A DNA stretch of 47,889 bases from Roseomonas sp. Lineage in GTDB: Bacteria > Pseudomonadota > Alphaproteobacteria > Acetobacterales > Acetobacteraceae. The stretch's first letter is position 1. Every line of letters begins with the position of its first letter. A program made the position numbers and the translations under genes. Of this stretch, positions 36,160 to 44,538 are shown one piece after another. The notes beneath the pieces are model-generated. The model was not told where the DNA came from, made no database searches, and worked only from the letters and a program-made list of their open reading frames with translations. The stretch is from positions 1 to 47,889 of the forward strand of contig JADCFP010000069.1 in assembly GCA_020249465.1 (NCBI GenBank), given 5' to 3'.

Positions 36160-37082
36160 ACCACTCCCCCCGGATCGCAATTCGCGCCGCACAGCACAAT
36201 GCCAATCCGGGCGCCGGCGGGCGCGCGCCAAGCGCCCGATAGCAGCGCGGCCAGCGCCGCGGCACCGCCCGGTTCGGCGACGATGCGCAGCTTTTCCCAC
36301 AGCCAACGCCGCGCGGTGATGATCGCCTCATCCGGCAGCATCACACAGGTGGCCTTGGTGGCACTCAGTACTTCAAAAGCAAGGCGCCCGGCGCGGCGCG
36401 CGCCCAGGCTATCGGCGGCAATGCCGCCCACCGGCACATCCACCGGCGCGCCCGCCTGCTGCGCCATGGTCAGCGTGGCGCAGGCAGCCGGTTCCACCAC
36501 CACAAGGCCGGTGCGGCCCGCATACCAGGCGCCAATGCCGCCAAACAGGCCGCCGCCGCCGGCCGCGATCAGCACATGCGTCAGTTCCGGCGCATCCTGT
36601 TCCAATTCAAGCCCAATCGTGCCCTGGCCGGCCAGAACCTCTGGCTGGTCATAGGCATGGACCAGCATGGCGCCGGTCTCGGCAGCGCGCGCTTCTGAGG
36701 CGATGCGCGCTTCCTCATAACTCGCCCCGCCAACCACAAGCCGCGCACCAAAGCCTTCAATCCGCGCGCGTTTCACTGCCGGTGTTGGTGCGGGGACGAA
36801 GATTTCCGCCGGCACCCCAAGGCTTTGCGCGGCATAGGCGACTGCTGCGCCGTGATTGCCGCCAGACGCCGCCACCACGCCCGCCGCCGGCACCGCGCCT
36901 GACAGCAGGCGGTTGAAAGCCCCGCGCGGCTTGAAGGACCCCGTCACTTGCAGGAATTCCAGCTTGAGCGTGACCGGGTTTTCCGTCCCCAATTCATGCG
37001 GCGCCAGGCGCAACACCGGGGTGCGGCGGATATGGGGGGCAATGCGCGCCATGGCAGCGCTGATATCGCTTTGTGCAATCAT
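36156..37082 (-). CDS. PLP-dependent serine/threonine dehydratase-like enzyme
   Basis: A 308-residue fold-type II PLP enzyme, the short form without a regulatory ACT domain. The PLP lysine is Lys51 in TGSFKPRGAFN. SGGNHG at 73-78 contacts substrate and AAGGGGLFGG binds the phosphate. It resembles biodegradative threonine dehydratases or serine racemase-like enzymes that convert L-threonine or L-serine to 2-oxoacid plus ammonia. I chose ATG 37082 (MIAQSDISAAM); an in-frame start at 37136 adds 18 residues. It is convergent with the monooxygenase and divergent from hprK. Confidence 0.88.
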   Translation of the reverse strand: MIAQSDISAAMARIAPHIRRTPVLRLAPHELGTENPVTLKLEFLQVTGSFKPRGAFNRLLSGAVPAAGVVAASGGNHGAAVAYAAQSLGVPAEIFVPAPTPAVKRARIEGFGARLVVGGASYEEARIASEARAAETGAMLVHAYDQPEVLAGQGTIGLELEQDAPELTHVLIAAGGGGLFGGIGAWYAGRTGLVVVEPAACATLTMAQQAGAPVDVPVGGIAADSLGARRAGRLAFEVLSATKATCVMLPDEAIITARRWLWEKLRIVAEPGGAAALAALLSGAWRAPAGARIGIVLCGANCDPGGVV

Positions 37083-37219
37083 GCGCCGAGCCTGCCCCGC
37101 CTGCCCCGCCCCGGCAAGCGCTTCCCGCGCGCTCACCTTTCTGGCATGATCCCATCAGGTAAAGGCGTCAGTTAGGGCGCTGCCTCGGGAAGGGGCCGGC
37201 GCGATGGTGCCGGCAGACA

Positions 37220-37657
37220 ATGCTCATCCACGCAAGTGCAGCAGCTTGGGGATCAGAGGCGGTGCTGTTCCGCGGCCCATCCGGTGCAGGCAAATCCGAT
37301 CTGGTGCTGCGCCTGATCGGGCGCGGCTGGCATTTGGTGGCGGATGATCAGGTGATGCTGGAAGGCGGGGTGCTCAGCGCGCCACCTGCCTTGCGCGGCA
37401 TGCTGGAAATGCGCGGGCTTGGGATTTTCACAGGGCTGCCTGTTGCGGAAAATGCGCGGCTTTGTCTGGTGGTTGATTTGGCAGCACGCGCCGATGTGCC
37501 GCGCCTGCCGGAACCGGCCTTTTGGCAAGGCCCCGCAGGTGCGGTGCCGCGCATTACGCTGCATGCTTTTGAAGATTCTGCCTGCGATAAGGTGATCCAT
37601 GCGCTTGGCGCTGCCTCTGGCCGCCTGCGCCAAAAAGCCGGGGCCTTCGCAGCATGA
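37220..37657 (+). CDS. hprK: HPr kinase/phosphorylase, short alphaproteobacterial form
   Basis: A 145-residue protein equivalent to the C-terminal catalytic domain of HPr kinase; the N-terminal domain of Gram-positive HprK is absent, as is usual in alphaproteobacteria. Walker A GPSGAGKS is at residues 19-26, VADDQV at 40-45, and the HprK signature EMRGLGIF at 63-70. It phosphorylates (and dephosphorylates) HPr on a serine, and Ser59 of the HPr encoded downstream is present. It is the first gene of hprK-rapZ-EIIA-ptsH-ptsI and overlaps rapZ by 4 bases. The two-component genes that often precede it in this class are not here. Confidence 0.92.
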   Translation: MLIHASAAAWGSEAVLFRGPSGAGKSDLVLRLIGRGWHLVADDQVMLEGGVLSAPPALRGMLEMRGLGIFTGLPVAENARLCLVVDLAARADVPRLPEPAFWQGPAGAVPRITLHAFEDSACDKVIHALGAASGRLRQKAGAFAA

Positions 37658-38589
37658 CCAAGGCCGCGCGAGAGATTGTGCTGGTCACCGGGCTTTCCGG
37701 CGCAGGCAAGGCTTCCATCCTGCGCGTGCTTGAGGATTTGGGGTTCGAGACGGTGGACAACCCGCCCATCGCCATTCTGGAATCGCTGGTGGGTGATGGC
37801 GTGCTGCCACTCGCCGCAGGGATTGATGCACGCACGCGCGATTTTGATGCTGCTGCCGTGCTGCGCGTGCTGGAACGCCTGCGGCTACGCTCCGACATCA
37901 ATGTCTCGCTCATTTTCGCAACCGCCGAGGATGAGGCGCTGCTCCGCCGCTATACCGAATCCCGCCGGCGTCATCCGCTGGCGCCGGGTGGCCCCATGGG
38001 GTCGCGCGTGCTGGATGGCATTGCGCGGGAAAAGGCGCTGCTGGAGGCGCTGCGCGATACCGCGGACCTCATGATTGATACCTCAGAACTGCCATTGGCG
38101 GATTTGCGGCGCATGATTGAAGGGCGCTTTGCCCCGGATGCGGCGGCGGGGCTCGCGGTTTCCGTGCTGTCCTTTGCCTATCCGAAGGGGCTGCCGCGCG
38201 AAGCTGATTTGGTTTTCGATGTGCGGTTTTTGCGCAACCCGCATTATGACCCGGTACTGCGCCCCATGACGGGCCAGGCGGCGCCCGTTGCGGCCTTCAT
38301 TGAAGCCGATCCGGATTTTTCGGCCTTTTGGCATAGGTTACGGGATTTTCTTGAACTTTTACTCCCGCGTTACGCCGCCGAGGGGAAGAAGTATTTTACC
38401 ATTGCGATTGGCTGTACGGGCGGCAAGCACCGGTCTGTCCTTGTCGCGGAACGGCTGGCGGGGCATCTTCGCCAAGCCGGCTGGCGGGTGGACCTCGCGC
38501 ATCGGGAATTGAAACTTGCCGGCGGACAGGCTAGCCCCTCCGGCGCTTCTTCCGCTTCGGGCCAGGAGGCCCTTTCGCAAGCATCATGA
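37654..38589 (+). CDS. rapZ: RNase adapter protein RapZ / nucleotide-binding YvcJ family
   Basis: A 311-residue RapZ-family protein. Its P-loop reads GLSGAGKA at residues 13-20: the last residue, usually Ser or Thr for magnesium, is Ala here, with Ser next to it. The C-terminal domain has the conserved IAIGCTGGKHRSV near 251-262, which in E. coli contributes to RNA/RNase E work and metabolite sensing. In E. coli RapZ controls glucosamine-6-phosphate synthase through small RNAs; the alphaproteobacterial role is less clear. It has a serine-rich C-terminal tail. It overlaps hprK and the EIIA gene by ATGA at both ends. Confidence 0.92.
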   Translation: MTKAAREIVLVTGLSGAGKASILRVLEDLGFETVDNPPIAILESLVGDGVLPLAAGIDARTRDFDAAAVLRVLERLRLRSDINVSLIFATAEDEALLRRYTESRRRHPLAPGGPMGSRVLDGIAREKALLEALRDTADLMIDTSELPLADLRRMIEGRFAPDAAAGLAVSVLSFAYPKGLPREADLVFDVRFLRNPHYDPVLRPMTGQAAPVAAFIEADPDFSAFWHRLRDFLELLLPRYAAEGKKYFTIAIGCTGGKHRSVLVAERLAGHLRQAGWRVDLAHRELKLAGGQASPSGASSASGQEALSQAS

Positions 38590-39011
38590 TTGGTCTTGTT
38601 CTGGTTTCCCATGGCAGGTTGGCCGAAGAATTGCGGCTGGCCATGGAACATGTTGTCGGGCCTCAGAAGGCGGTGGCTACCGTCTGCATTGGCCCCGATG
38701 ATGATATGGATATGCGCCGGCGCGAAATACGCGACTGTATCGCCAGCGTGGATCAGGGCGATGGCGTTGTGGTGCTGACCGATATGTATGGCGGCACGCC
38801 TTCCAACCTTGCGATGCAAATGGTCGAAAAGGGCAAGCCGGTGGAAGTGCTTGCGGGTGTGAACCTACCGCTGCTGGTCAAGCTTGCAAAGGTGCGCGGC
38901 AGTGAACCGCTGCATGAAGCGCTGGATCACGCCAAGGCGGCAGGGCGGAAATATATCGCGCTTGCCCGCGATGTCGCGGGCGCCAAGCCCAATGGCAGCG
39001 CCAAGGAATGA
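38586..39011 (+). CDS. PTS EIIA component, mannose/fructose family
   Basis: A 141-residue EIIA(Man)-type domain. The phospho-accepting His9 is in LVLVSHGRLAEEL. VVLTDMYGGTPSNLA and VLAGVNLPLLVKLA are diagnostic. No EIIB or EIIC gene is adjacent, so this is likely a regulatory phosphoryl carrier, as in other alphaproteobacteria with a transport-free PTS. It should receive phosphate from HPr-His28 and ultimately from Enzyme I. It overlaps rapZ (ATGA) and ptsH (ATGA). The last residues, PNGSAKE, form a short polar tail. Confidence 0.92.
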   Translation: MIGLVLVSHGRLAEELRLAMEHVVGPQKAVATVCIGPDDDMDMRRREIRDCIASVDQGDGVVVLTDMYGGTPSNLAMQMVEKGKPVEVLAGVNLPLLVKLAKVRGSEPLHEALDHAKAAGRKYIALARDVAGAKPNGSAKE

Positions 39012-39313
39012 ACGAAGCAGCCCCCGCCCCTTCTTCCGGCGGCATGGTGCTGCGCCGTTCTGTTGTCATCCCGAATAGTCGCGGCCTGCATGCCCGCGCG
39101 GCGGCGAAACTGGTCGCGCTGGCGGAACGCTATTCAGCTTGCGTGAATGTACTGCGTGATGGGCAAAGCGTGCCCGCCGTTTCGATCATGGGGCTGATGA
39201 TGCTGGGCGCCGGGCGCGGTGCTGAAATTGTGATCGAAGCCGAAGGCTGGGACGCCAAGGAAGCACTGGACGCTGTGGCCGCCCTGGTGGAAGCGGGTTT
39301 TAATGAAGACTGA
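39008..39313 (+). CDS. ptsH: Phosphocarrier protein HPr
   Basis: A 101-residue HPr. His28 in NSRGLHARAAAK accepts phosphate from Enzyme I. Ser59 in VSIMGLMML corresponds to the regulatory serine that HPr kinase targets, consistent with hprK in the same operon. The chosen ATG overlaps the EIIA stop; an in-frame Met13 (39044) would give the standard length of about 89 residues. A 12-residue Ala/Pro/Ser-rich head is therefore either real or an artefact of start choice. The ptsI start lies 11 bases inside its 3' end. Confidence 0.93.
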   Translation: MNEAAPAPSSGGMVLRRSVVIPNSRGLHARAAAKLVALAERYSACVNVLRDGQSVPAVSIMGLMMLGAGRGAEIVIEAEGWDAKEALDAVAALVEAGFNED

Positions 39314-41126
39314 AACACCCGCCCGCACGCGCGCCAGCAAAACACCACGCCGCCGAGAGACGCAATTGCGCGGCATTGCGGTTTCGCCCGGTATTGCCAT
39401 CGGCCCTGCTTTTGACACGAGCGAAGCCCCCGCCGAAGCGCCGCGCCGGCGCATCACGACGGAAGCCATTGAAGCCGAACGCCAGCGCCTGGCCGATGCA
39501 GTCGCGTTTTCGCGCAAGCAGGTCACCAAGCTGAAAACACGCATCGCGATTTTGCCTGAGGAAGCGCAGGAGGAAATCGCGCCCCTTTTGGACGCGCATC
39601 TGCTCATGCTCGGCAATTCGCGGCTGATCCGTGGTGCGCGAAAAAGGATCGAAGGCGAATTGCTGGCCGCCGAGACCGCCATCACCGATGAAGCAGAAAC
39701 GATCGCCGAGGCCATTCTGGCCGCCAAGGATGATGACCGCGCTGGCCTCACGCGCCGTGCGACGGAAGTGCGCGATATTGCGCGGCGCATCACGCGCAAT
39801 CTGACGGCGACTCCCTTCCGCAGCCTGAAAAATCTGCCCGAAGGGTGCATCCTAATCGCTGAGGAACTGACACCTTCAGATGCCGCACTTTTGGATCCGG
39901 CGCGTATTGCCGGTGTAGCAACCGATGAAGGCGGCGCGGATGGTCATACCGCGATCATGCTGCGCGCGCTTGGCATTCCTTCCGTGCTTGGCGTGCCAGG
40001 CTTGACGGAAAGTGTGCGACGCGATGATCAGGTCGTGCTGGATGGTGCGGCGGGACATGTTGCCATTCATCCGGAAGCCGCGACGCTGACCGCAGCGCGC
40101 GAGAGACTCGCGGCCTACGCGCGGGAACGCGCGCGGCTTGGCAGGCTGCGGCGCCTACCCGCCATCACCACGGATGGTGAGGAAGTGGAATTGCAGGCCA
40201 ATCTGGAAATTCCTCAGGAATTGCCATTGATCGCGCAAGCCGGCGCGCAGGGAATTGGCCTGCTCCGCACCGAATTCCTATTCATGAATCGCGAGGATTT
40301 GCCGGATGAGGAAGCGCAATGCGCCGCCTATCGCCAGATCCTGGAAGCCATGGGACATGATCCCGTGACCATTCGCGTACTGGATTGGGGTGGCGAGAAG
40401 GATATCGCCGCACTCGCTGAAGGCGTGGCACCCGTTCATGCCGGCGCCAATCCGGCGCTTGGGCTGCGCGGCATCAGGTTGTTGCTGCGCCGGCCTGAAT
40501 TACTGGAAGTGCAATTCGCCGCGATTCTGCGCGTGGCAGCGGAATTGCCGGATGGCCAGGTGCGGCTTTTGCTGCCGATGGTGACAATCCCCGAAGAAAT
40601 GAAGCTGGCGCGCGATATTTTTGATCGCGTCGCGCGGCGGCTCCGCCGACGGGGTGACAAGTTGCCGGAAAAACTGCCGCTGTTGGGTGCCATGATTGAA
40701 ACGCCAGGTGCGGCACTCGCGGCCGATGCGATTGCGCTGGAAGCGGATTTCTTTTCAATCGGCAGCAATGATCTGGCGATGTATACGCTGGCGGTGGATC
40801 GCGGTGATGCGGAAGTGGCGCATCTTTATGACCCGCTGCACCCGGCCGTGTTACGCCTGATGCAATTCGCGACCGAAGCGGCGCTCAGACTGCGCATGCC
40901 GGTTTCGATTTGCGGGGAGATGGCCGGCAATCCGCAATTGATTCCGCTGCTGCTCGGCCTTGGTATTCGCAGTTTTTCGATGAATGCATCAGCTATTCCG
41001 CGCGTGAAGCAGGCGGTGCGCGGGCTGGATATTGGCGATTGCGCACGCTTCGCCCGCCGCGTGATGGAACAAAGCGACCCGGCGCGGATTCGCGAATTGG
41101 TGGCGGGGTTTGCGGCGGGCGAGTAG
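39303..41126 (+). CDS. ptsI: PTS Enzyme I (phosphoenolpyruvate-protein phosphotransferase)
   Basis: A 607-residue Enzyme I without a GAF domain (so not the PtsP type). It moves phosphate from PEP to HPr. The phosphorylated His215 is in DEGGADGHTAIMLRALGIPS. The PEP-binding barrel shows GLLRTEFLFMNR, VRLLLPMVTIPEE and IGSNDLAMYTLAVDRGD, and the catalytic Cys537 is in VSICGEMAGNP. The N-terminus has about 20 extra basic residues. It overlaps ptsH by 11 bases, so translation is coupled. It is the end of the operon; a 144-base spacer with no clear gene follows. Confidence 0.94.
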   Translation: MKTETPARTRASKTPRRRETQLRGIAVSPGIAIGPAFDTSEAPAEAPRRRITTEAIEAERQRLADAVAFSRKQVTKLKTRIAILPEEAQEEIAPLLDAHLLMLGNSRLIRGARKRIEGELLAAETAITDEAETIAEAILAAKDDDRAGLTRRATEVRDIARRITRNLTATPFRSLKNLPEGCILIAEELTPSDAALLDPARIAGVATDEGGADGHTAIMLRALGIPSVLGVPGLTESVRRDDQVVLDGAAGHVAIHPEAATLTAARERLAAYARERARLGRLRRLPAITTDGEEVELQANLEIPQELPLIAQAGAQGIGLLRTEFLFMNREDLPDEEAQCAAYRQILEAMGHDPVTIRVLDWGGEKDIAALAEGVAPVHAGANPALGLRGIRLLLRRPELLEVQFAAILRVAAELPDGQVRLLLPMVTIPEEMKLARDIFDRVARRLRRRGDKLPEKLPLLGAMIETPGAALAADAIALEADFFSIGSNDLAMYTLAVDRGDAEVAHLYDPLHPAVLRLMQFATEAALRLRMPVSICGEMAGNPQLIPLLLGLGIRSFSMNASAIPRVKQAVRGLDIGDCARFARRVMEQSDPARIRELVAGFAAGE

Positions 41127-41270
41127 AACCATTCCCCGCTACATCAGGTCTCACGGCCCTTATTCAAACTTTATCAGCCTTATTTCTTGAATGTCCGATG
41201 ACCGCAATAGCTTTGGAAACGCCTCCTCGCACAGGTCTCATCAAAATGGAAACATTTGAACAGGTCCACG

Positions 41271-42200
41271 CTAAAGAGCCAGATTGAAGAATGCCAGCAA
41301 TGCTGAAAGTGTTGCGATGGATATCAGCGTGGAAAGCAGCACCGTCGCGCCAGAAGCGCCCACGCCGGTGTCATAACGCCGTGCCAAAAGAAACGCATTG
41401 GCGCCGGTCGGTAGCGCCGATGTCACCACCGCCACCGCTGTTTCCAAAGGTGAGAGCCCAAGCGCCCAACAAGCGCCCCAAGCAAGGGCGGGCATCAGCG
41501 CGAGTTTCAGGAAACTGGCAAAGCCAACCTCGGCCCGCGCGCCGGCCAGGGAAAATCCTGCAAGCGATCCGCCAAGGCAAAACAGGGCCAATGGCGGCCC
41601 GGCGCCGCCCAGCAATTCCAGCACGCGGCGCATCGGTGCCGGCACGGGAATGCCAAGCGCTTGCCAGACAAAAGCCAGGAATACCGCCATCACAATCGGG
41701 TGGCGCAACACACCGAGCAAGGTGGCGCGCAATACGCGCGACAGTGGCGCCTGGCTATGCAGCCCGATCTCCGCCACCACCGTCGCGACGCTCAGCAACA
41801 CCATGGAATGCAGCGCCAGAATGGCCAGCAAAATCGTCAGCCCCGCCTGACCGAAAGCCGCCGTGATCAGCGGAATACCGAGCATGACCGTATTGCCGAA
41901 GCTGGCATTCAGCGCGAATAGCCCCGCCGCGCCAATCCCCTGCCGCAACCTCGCACGTCCCAGCCAGAGCGCAATGCCGTAAATCAACATGGAGGCAATG
42001 AAAAACGCGAAGGCCGCCGGCCCGCCGCCTTCATGACCGGAAGTGCCGCCATTGAACAACAGGCAGGGCGAGGCGATGGAGAAGGTGAAGAAATTCAGCC
42101 CGCGAAAGCCGCCATCATCCACGAAGCGCCAGCGCGAAGCGGCATAGCCCAGCGCGATAATGGCAAAGACCGGCAGGACAATGCCAAGAACAATACTCAC
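41271..42200 (-). CDS. AEC-family transporter (auxin efflux carrier type)
   Basis: A 309-residue membrane protein with about ten predicted membrane segments in two halves. It starts MSIVLGIVLPVFAIIALGYAAS and has the central FGNTVMLGIPL and the C-terminal LPTGANAFLLARRYD, both hallmarks of the AEC family. Bacterial members export or import malate, malonate or similar organic acids. Its ATG overlaps the gmk stop by 4 bases. The pairing with gmk is probably only organisational. The substrate is unknown. Confidence 0.88.
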   Translation of the reverse strand: MSIVLGIVLPVFAIIALGYAASRWRFVDDGGFRGLNFFTFSIASPCLLFNGGTSGHEGGGPAAFAFFIASMLIYGIALWLGRARLRQGIGAAGLFALNASFGNTVMLGIPLITAAFGQAGLTILLAILALHSMVLLSVATVVAEIGLHSQAPLSRVLRATLLGVLRHPIVMAVFLAFVWQALGIPVPAPMRRVLELLGGAGPPLALFCLGGSLAGFSLAGARAEVGFASFLKLALMPALAWGACWALGLSPLETAVAVVTSALPTGANAFLLARRYDTGVGASGATVLLSTLISIATLSALLAFFNLAL

Positions 42201-42817
42201 GCGCCAAGCAAGCCCTTGATGAAATCCGCCATGCCTGGCTGACGCGCGCGCGTGCTGCGCGCGGCATGCAAAATGGCGCGGGCTGCCGCCACAGTGGTGT
42301 CAAAATCCTGATTGATCAGCACATGGTCGAATTCATCCCAATGCATGATCTCTTCCCGCGCGGCGGCCATGCGCTTGACGATCTCCGCATCACTATCCTG
42401 GCCACGATTGCGCAAGCGGCGTTCCAGCTCCGCCAAGCTGGGCGGCAGCAAAAAAATACTGGTGACATCAGCCGGCATGCTGGCCTTCAATTGCCGATGG
42501 CCCTGCCATTCAATATCGAACAGCACGTCGCGCCCTTCGGCCAAAGCGGCTTCTACAGGTGCGCGCGGGGTGCCATAGCCGCGGCCCAGAAACATCGCGT
42601 GTTCCAACAAATCACCACGCGCGATCATGGCCTGATATTCCGCCATGTCACGGAAATGATAATGCACGCCATCCTGTTCACCAGGGCGCGCGGCGCGCGT
42701 GGTGACACTGACGGAAAGCGTGAGCGCCGCTTCGCTTTGCAACAACACCCGGGAAACGCTGGTCTTGCCCGCGCCAGGGGGTGCCGCAATCACCAGGCAA
42801 AGGCCGCGACGCATCAT
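42197..42817 (-). CDS. gmk: Guanylate kinase
   Basis: A 206-residue enzyme that converts GMP plus ATP to GDP plus ADP. The P-loop is at residues 12-19 (APPGAGKT; more often SGPSGAGKS in the family). SVSVTTRAARPGEQDGVHY is the GMP-binding region and GTPRAPVE the lid start; FDIEWQGHRQL (Walker B-like) and IFLLPPSLAELERRL follow. It begins 6 bases after the yicC stop, a conserved yicC-gmk pairing in bacteria, and overlaps the AEC gene start. Confidence 0.94.
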   Translation of the reverse strand: MMRRGLCLVIAAPPGAGKTSVSRVLLQSEAALTLSVSVTTRAARPGEQDGVHYHFRDMAEYQAMIARGDLLEHAMFLGRGYGTPRAPVEAALAEGRDVLFDIEWQGHRQLKASMPADVTSIFLLPPSLAELERRLRNRGQDSDAEIVKRMAAAREEIMHWDEFDHVLINQDFDTTVAAARAILHAARSTRARQPGMADFIKGLLGA

Positions 42818-42823
42818 GGGCGC

Positions 42824-43723
42824 TTACTCCACATTCGCTGCCTGTTCGCGCAGGCGCTCAATCGCGGCTTTCAGATCAAGCCCCAAGCGTGTCAGCGCCA
42901 CACTCGCGGATTTGCTGCAAAGCGTATTGGCTTCGCGCACGAATTCCTGCGTCAGAAACTCCAACCGCCGCCCCACCGCGTTACCGGAAGCGAGCAGCGC
43001 ACGCGCTTCGGCAATATGGGCGTTCAGCCGATCAATCTCCTCCCGCACATCCGATTTGGCGGCGAGTAGCGCGACCTCGGCAGCCAAGCGTTCTTCCGGC
43101 ACGCGGCGCTCACCTTCCAGCAGCGCGGCCAGGCTTTCCAGCAAGCGCGCCTTTTGCTGGGCGGGTTGGTCCGCCGCCGCATCGCGGGCCAACGCCACCA
43201 GAGCTGCGATTTCATCAATCAGCACGGTCAGGATTTCTACGAGCCGCGCGCCCTCCGCCGCGCGTGCCTTCGCAAGCGCTTGCAGGGCAGTGGAAAAGCC
43301 AGCCGCCACGGCGGCGCGGCGGGCTTCTTCCGCAGCCTCGTCCAATTCCGTCGTTTCCGCGCGCAGCACACCGGGCAGTGTCAGCAGCGCTTCGGCGCGC
43401 GGTGGTGGCGCACCCGGAATGCGGGCTTCCAGATCAAGCGCCAAGCGCAAAGCCTGATCCAAGGCGGCGGGGTCGGGCGTCAGGCGCGGCCCTGTCTTTT
43501 CCTCCCGCCTGATGTTCAAGGTGGCGGAGATATTGCCGCGCTTGAACAGCTTCCCCGCCGCGTCGCGGAGCGCGGGTTCCAGCGCATCCAGCCCATTGGG
43601 CAGGCGTAGCCGCAAATCGAGCCCCCGCCCATTGACGCTGCGCACTTCCCACAGGAAGGAAGCGCCATCGGGCAGGGTGCCATCGGCACGGGCGAAACCG
43701 GTCATGGATGCAAGCTTGGCCAT
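42824..43723 (-). CDS. yicC: YicC-family endoribonuclease
   Basis: A 299-residue YicC-like protein. The start MAKLASMTGFARADG contains the conserved SMTGF segment, followed by WEVRSVNGRGLDLRLRLP. It ends with EFLTQEFVREANTLCSKS and a basic helix. YicC of E. coli is reported to act as an endoribonuclease on small RNA; the role here is presumed by family. I chose ATG 43723; the long open frame upstream is the antisense of the SDR gene and has no similarity. The start lies only 28 bases from the divergent SDR start. Confidence 0.92.
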   Translation of the reverse strand: MAKLASMTGFARADGTLPDGASFLWEVRSVNGRGLDLRLRLPNGLDALEPALRDAAGKLFKRGNISATLNIRREEKTGPRLTPDPAALDQALRLALDLEARIPGAPPPRAEALLTLPGVLRAETTELDEAAEEARRAAVAAGFSTALQALAKARAAEGARLVEILTVLIDEIAALVALARDAAADQPAQQKARLLESLAALLEGERRVPEERLAAEVALLAAKSDVREEIDRLNAHIAEARALLASGNAVGRRLEFLTQEFVREANTLCSKSASVALTRLGLDLKAAIERLREQAANVE

Positions 43724-43751
43724 GCGCGGTTTTTGCCCCAGAGGAGATGTT

Positions 43752-44534
43752 ATGCAAGCGCTTTGGCAAAATGTACTGATTACCGGCGCCTCATCCGGCC
43801 TGGGCCGCGCCTTGGCGGAGGCCTGCGCCGCGCCTGGCGTGGTACTGCATCTTTCGGGCCGCGACGCCACAAGGCTGAAAGAAGCCACCACTGCCTGCCG
43901 CGCCAAGGGGGCAGAGGTGCGGCCCTGCGTACTCGATGTCTGCGACGCAGCGGCCATGGCGGACTGGATCGCGGGCGTCGGGCGGCTTGATCTGGTGATT
44001 GCCAATGCCGGCATTAGCGCTGGCACGGGCGGGGTCACGGAACCCGCAGCCCAGGCGCGAAAGATTTTTGAGGTCAATGTTACCGGCGTCTTGAACACGG
44101 CGCTCCCCGCGCTGGAGGTTATGGCCGCGCAATCCCCAGGGGCGGATGGGCTGCGCGGACGGGTTGCCGTGGTAGCGTCTGTCGCCGCTTTTGTCGCCGC
44201 ACCGGGCGCGCCAGCCTATTGCGCAACAAAGGCCTCAGTGCAGCGCTGGGCGGAAGCCTTGGATGGGACGGAACGCGCGCGCGGTATTCGGCTGCATGCG
44301 ATCTGCCCCGGCTATGTCCGCACGCCCATGACCGATCGCAACAAATTCCCCATGCCGTTTTTGATGGATGCGGATGAAGCGGCGCGGCGCACGCTGGCGG
44401 GGCTGGCGCGCGGCAAGACCCGCATCGCCTATCCCTGGCCGACCTATATACTGGCGCGCTTTGCGGGCAGTCTGCCGATTTCCTGGCGGGCAGCGATTTT
44501 CAACCGCCTGCCCGCCAAGGATGGGAATATTTAG
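43752..44534 (+). CDS. Short-chain dehydrogenase/reductase
   Basis: A 260-residue SDR. TGASSGLG (11-18) binds the cofactor, NAG is at 85-87, Ser143 is followed by Tyr156 and Lys160 (YCATKAS), and AICPGYVRTPM follows. This is a complete classical SDR active site. The C-terminal part (ARFAGSLPISWRAAIFNRLP) resembles membrane-associated SDRs of lipid metabolism, but the substrate is not known. GAGGAGATGTT gives a strong ribosome binding site. It shares a 28-base divergent gap with yicC and is convergent with the alcohol dehydrogenase gene. Confidence 0.9.
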   Translation: MQALWQNVLITGASSGLGRALAEACAAPGVVLHLSGRDATRLKEATTACRAKGAEVRPCVLDVCDAAAMADWIAGVGRLDLVIANAGISAGTGGVTEPAAQARKIFEVNVTGVLNTALPALEVMAAQSPGADGLRGRVAVVASVAAFVAAPGAPAYCATKASVQRWAEALDGTERARGIRLHAICPGYVRTPMTDRNKFPMPFLMDADEAARRTLAGLARGKTRIAYPWPTYILARFAGSLPISWRAAIFNRLPAKDGNI

Positions 44535-44538
44535 CGCG

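Noticed and set aside
41198-41287. Small open frame of 29 residues between ptsI and the AEC transporter gene
   Set aside because: No ribosome binding site, overlaps the end of the AEC gene on the other strand and has no recognisable family.
43724-44098. Upstream extension of yicC
   Set aside because: Reads antisense to the SDR gene, lacks similarity, and yicC proteins start at the SMTGF segment.
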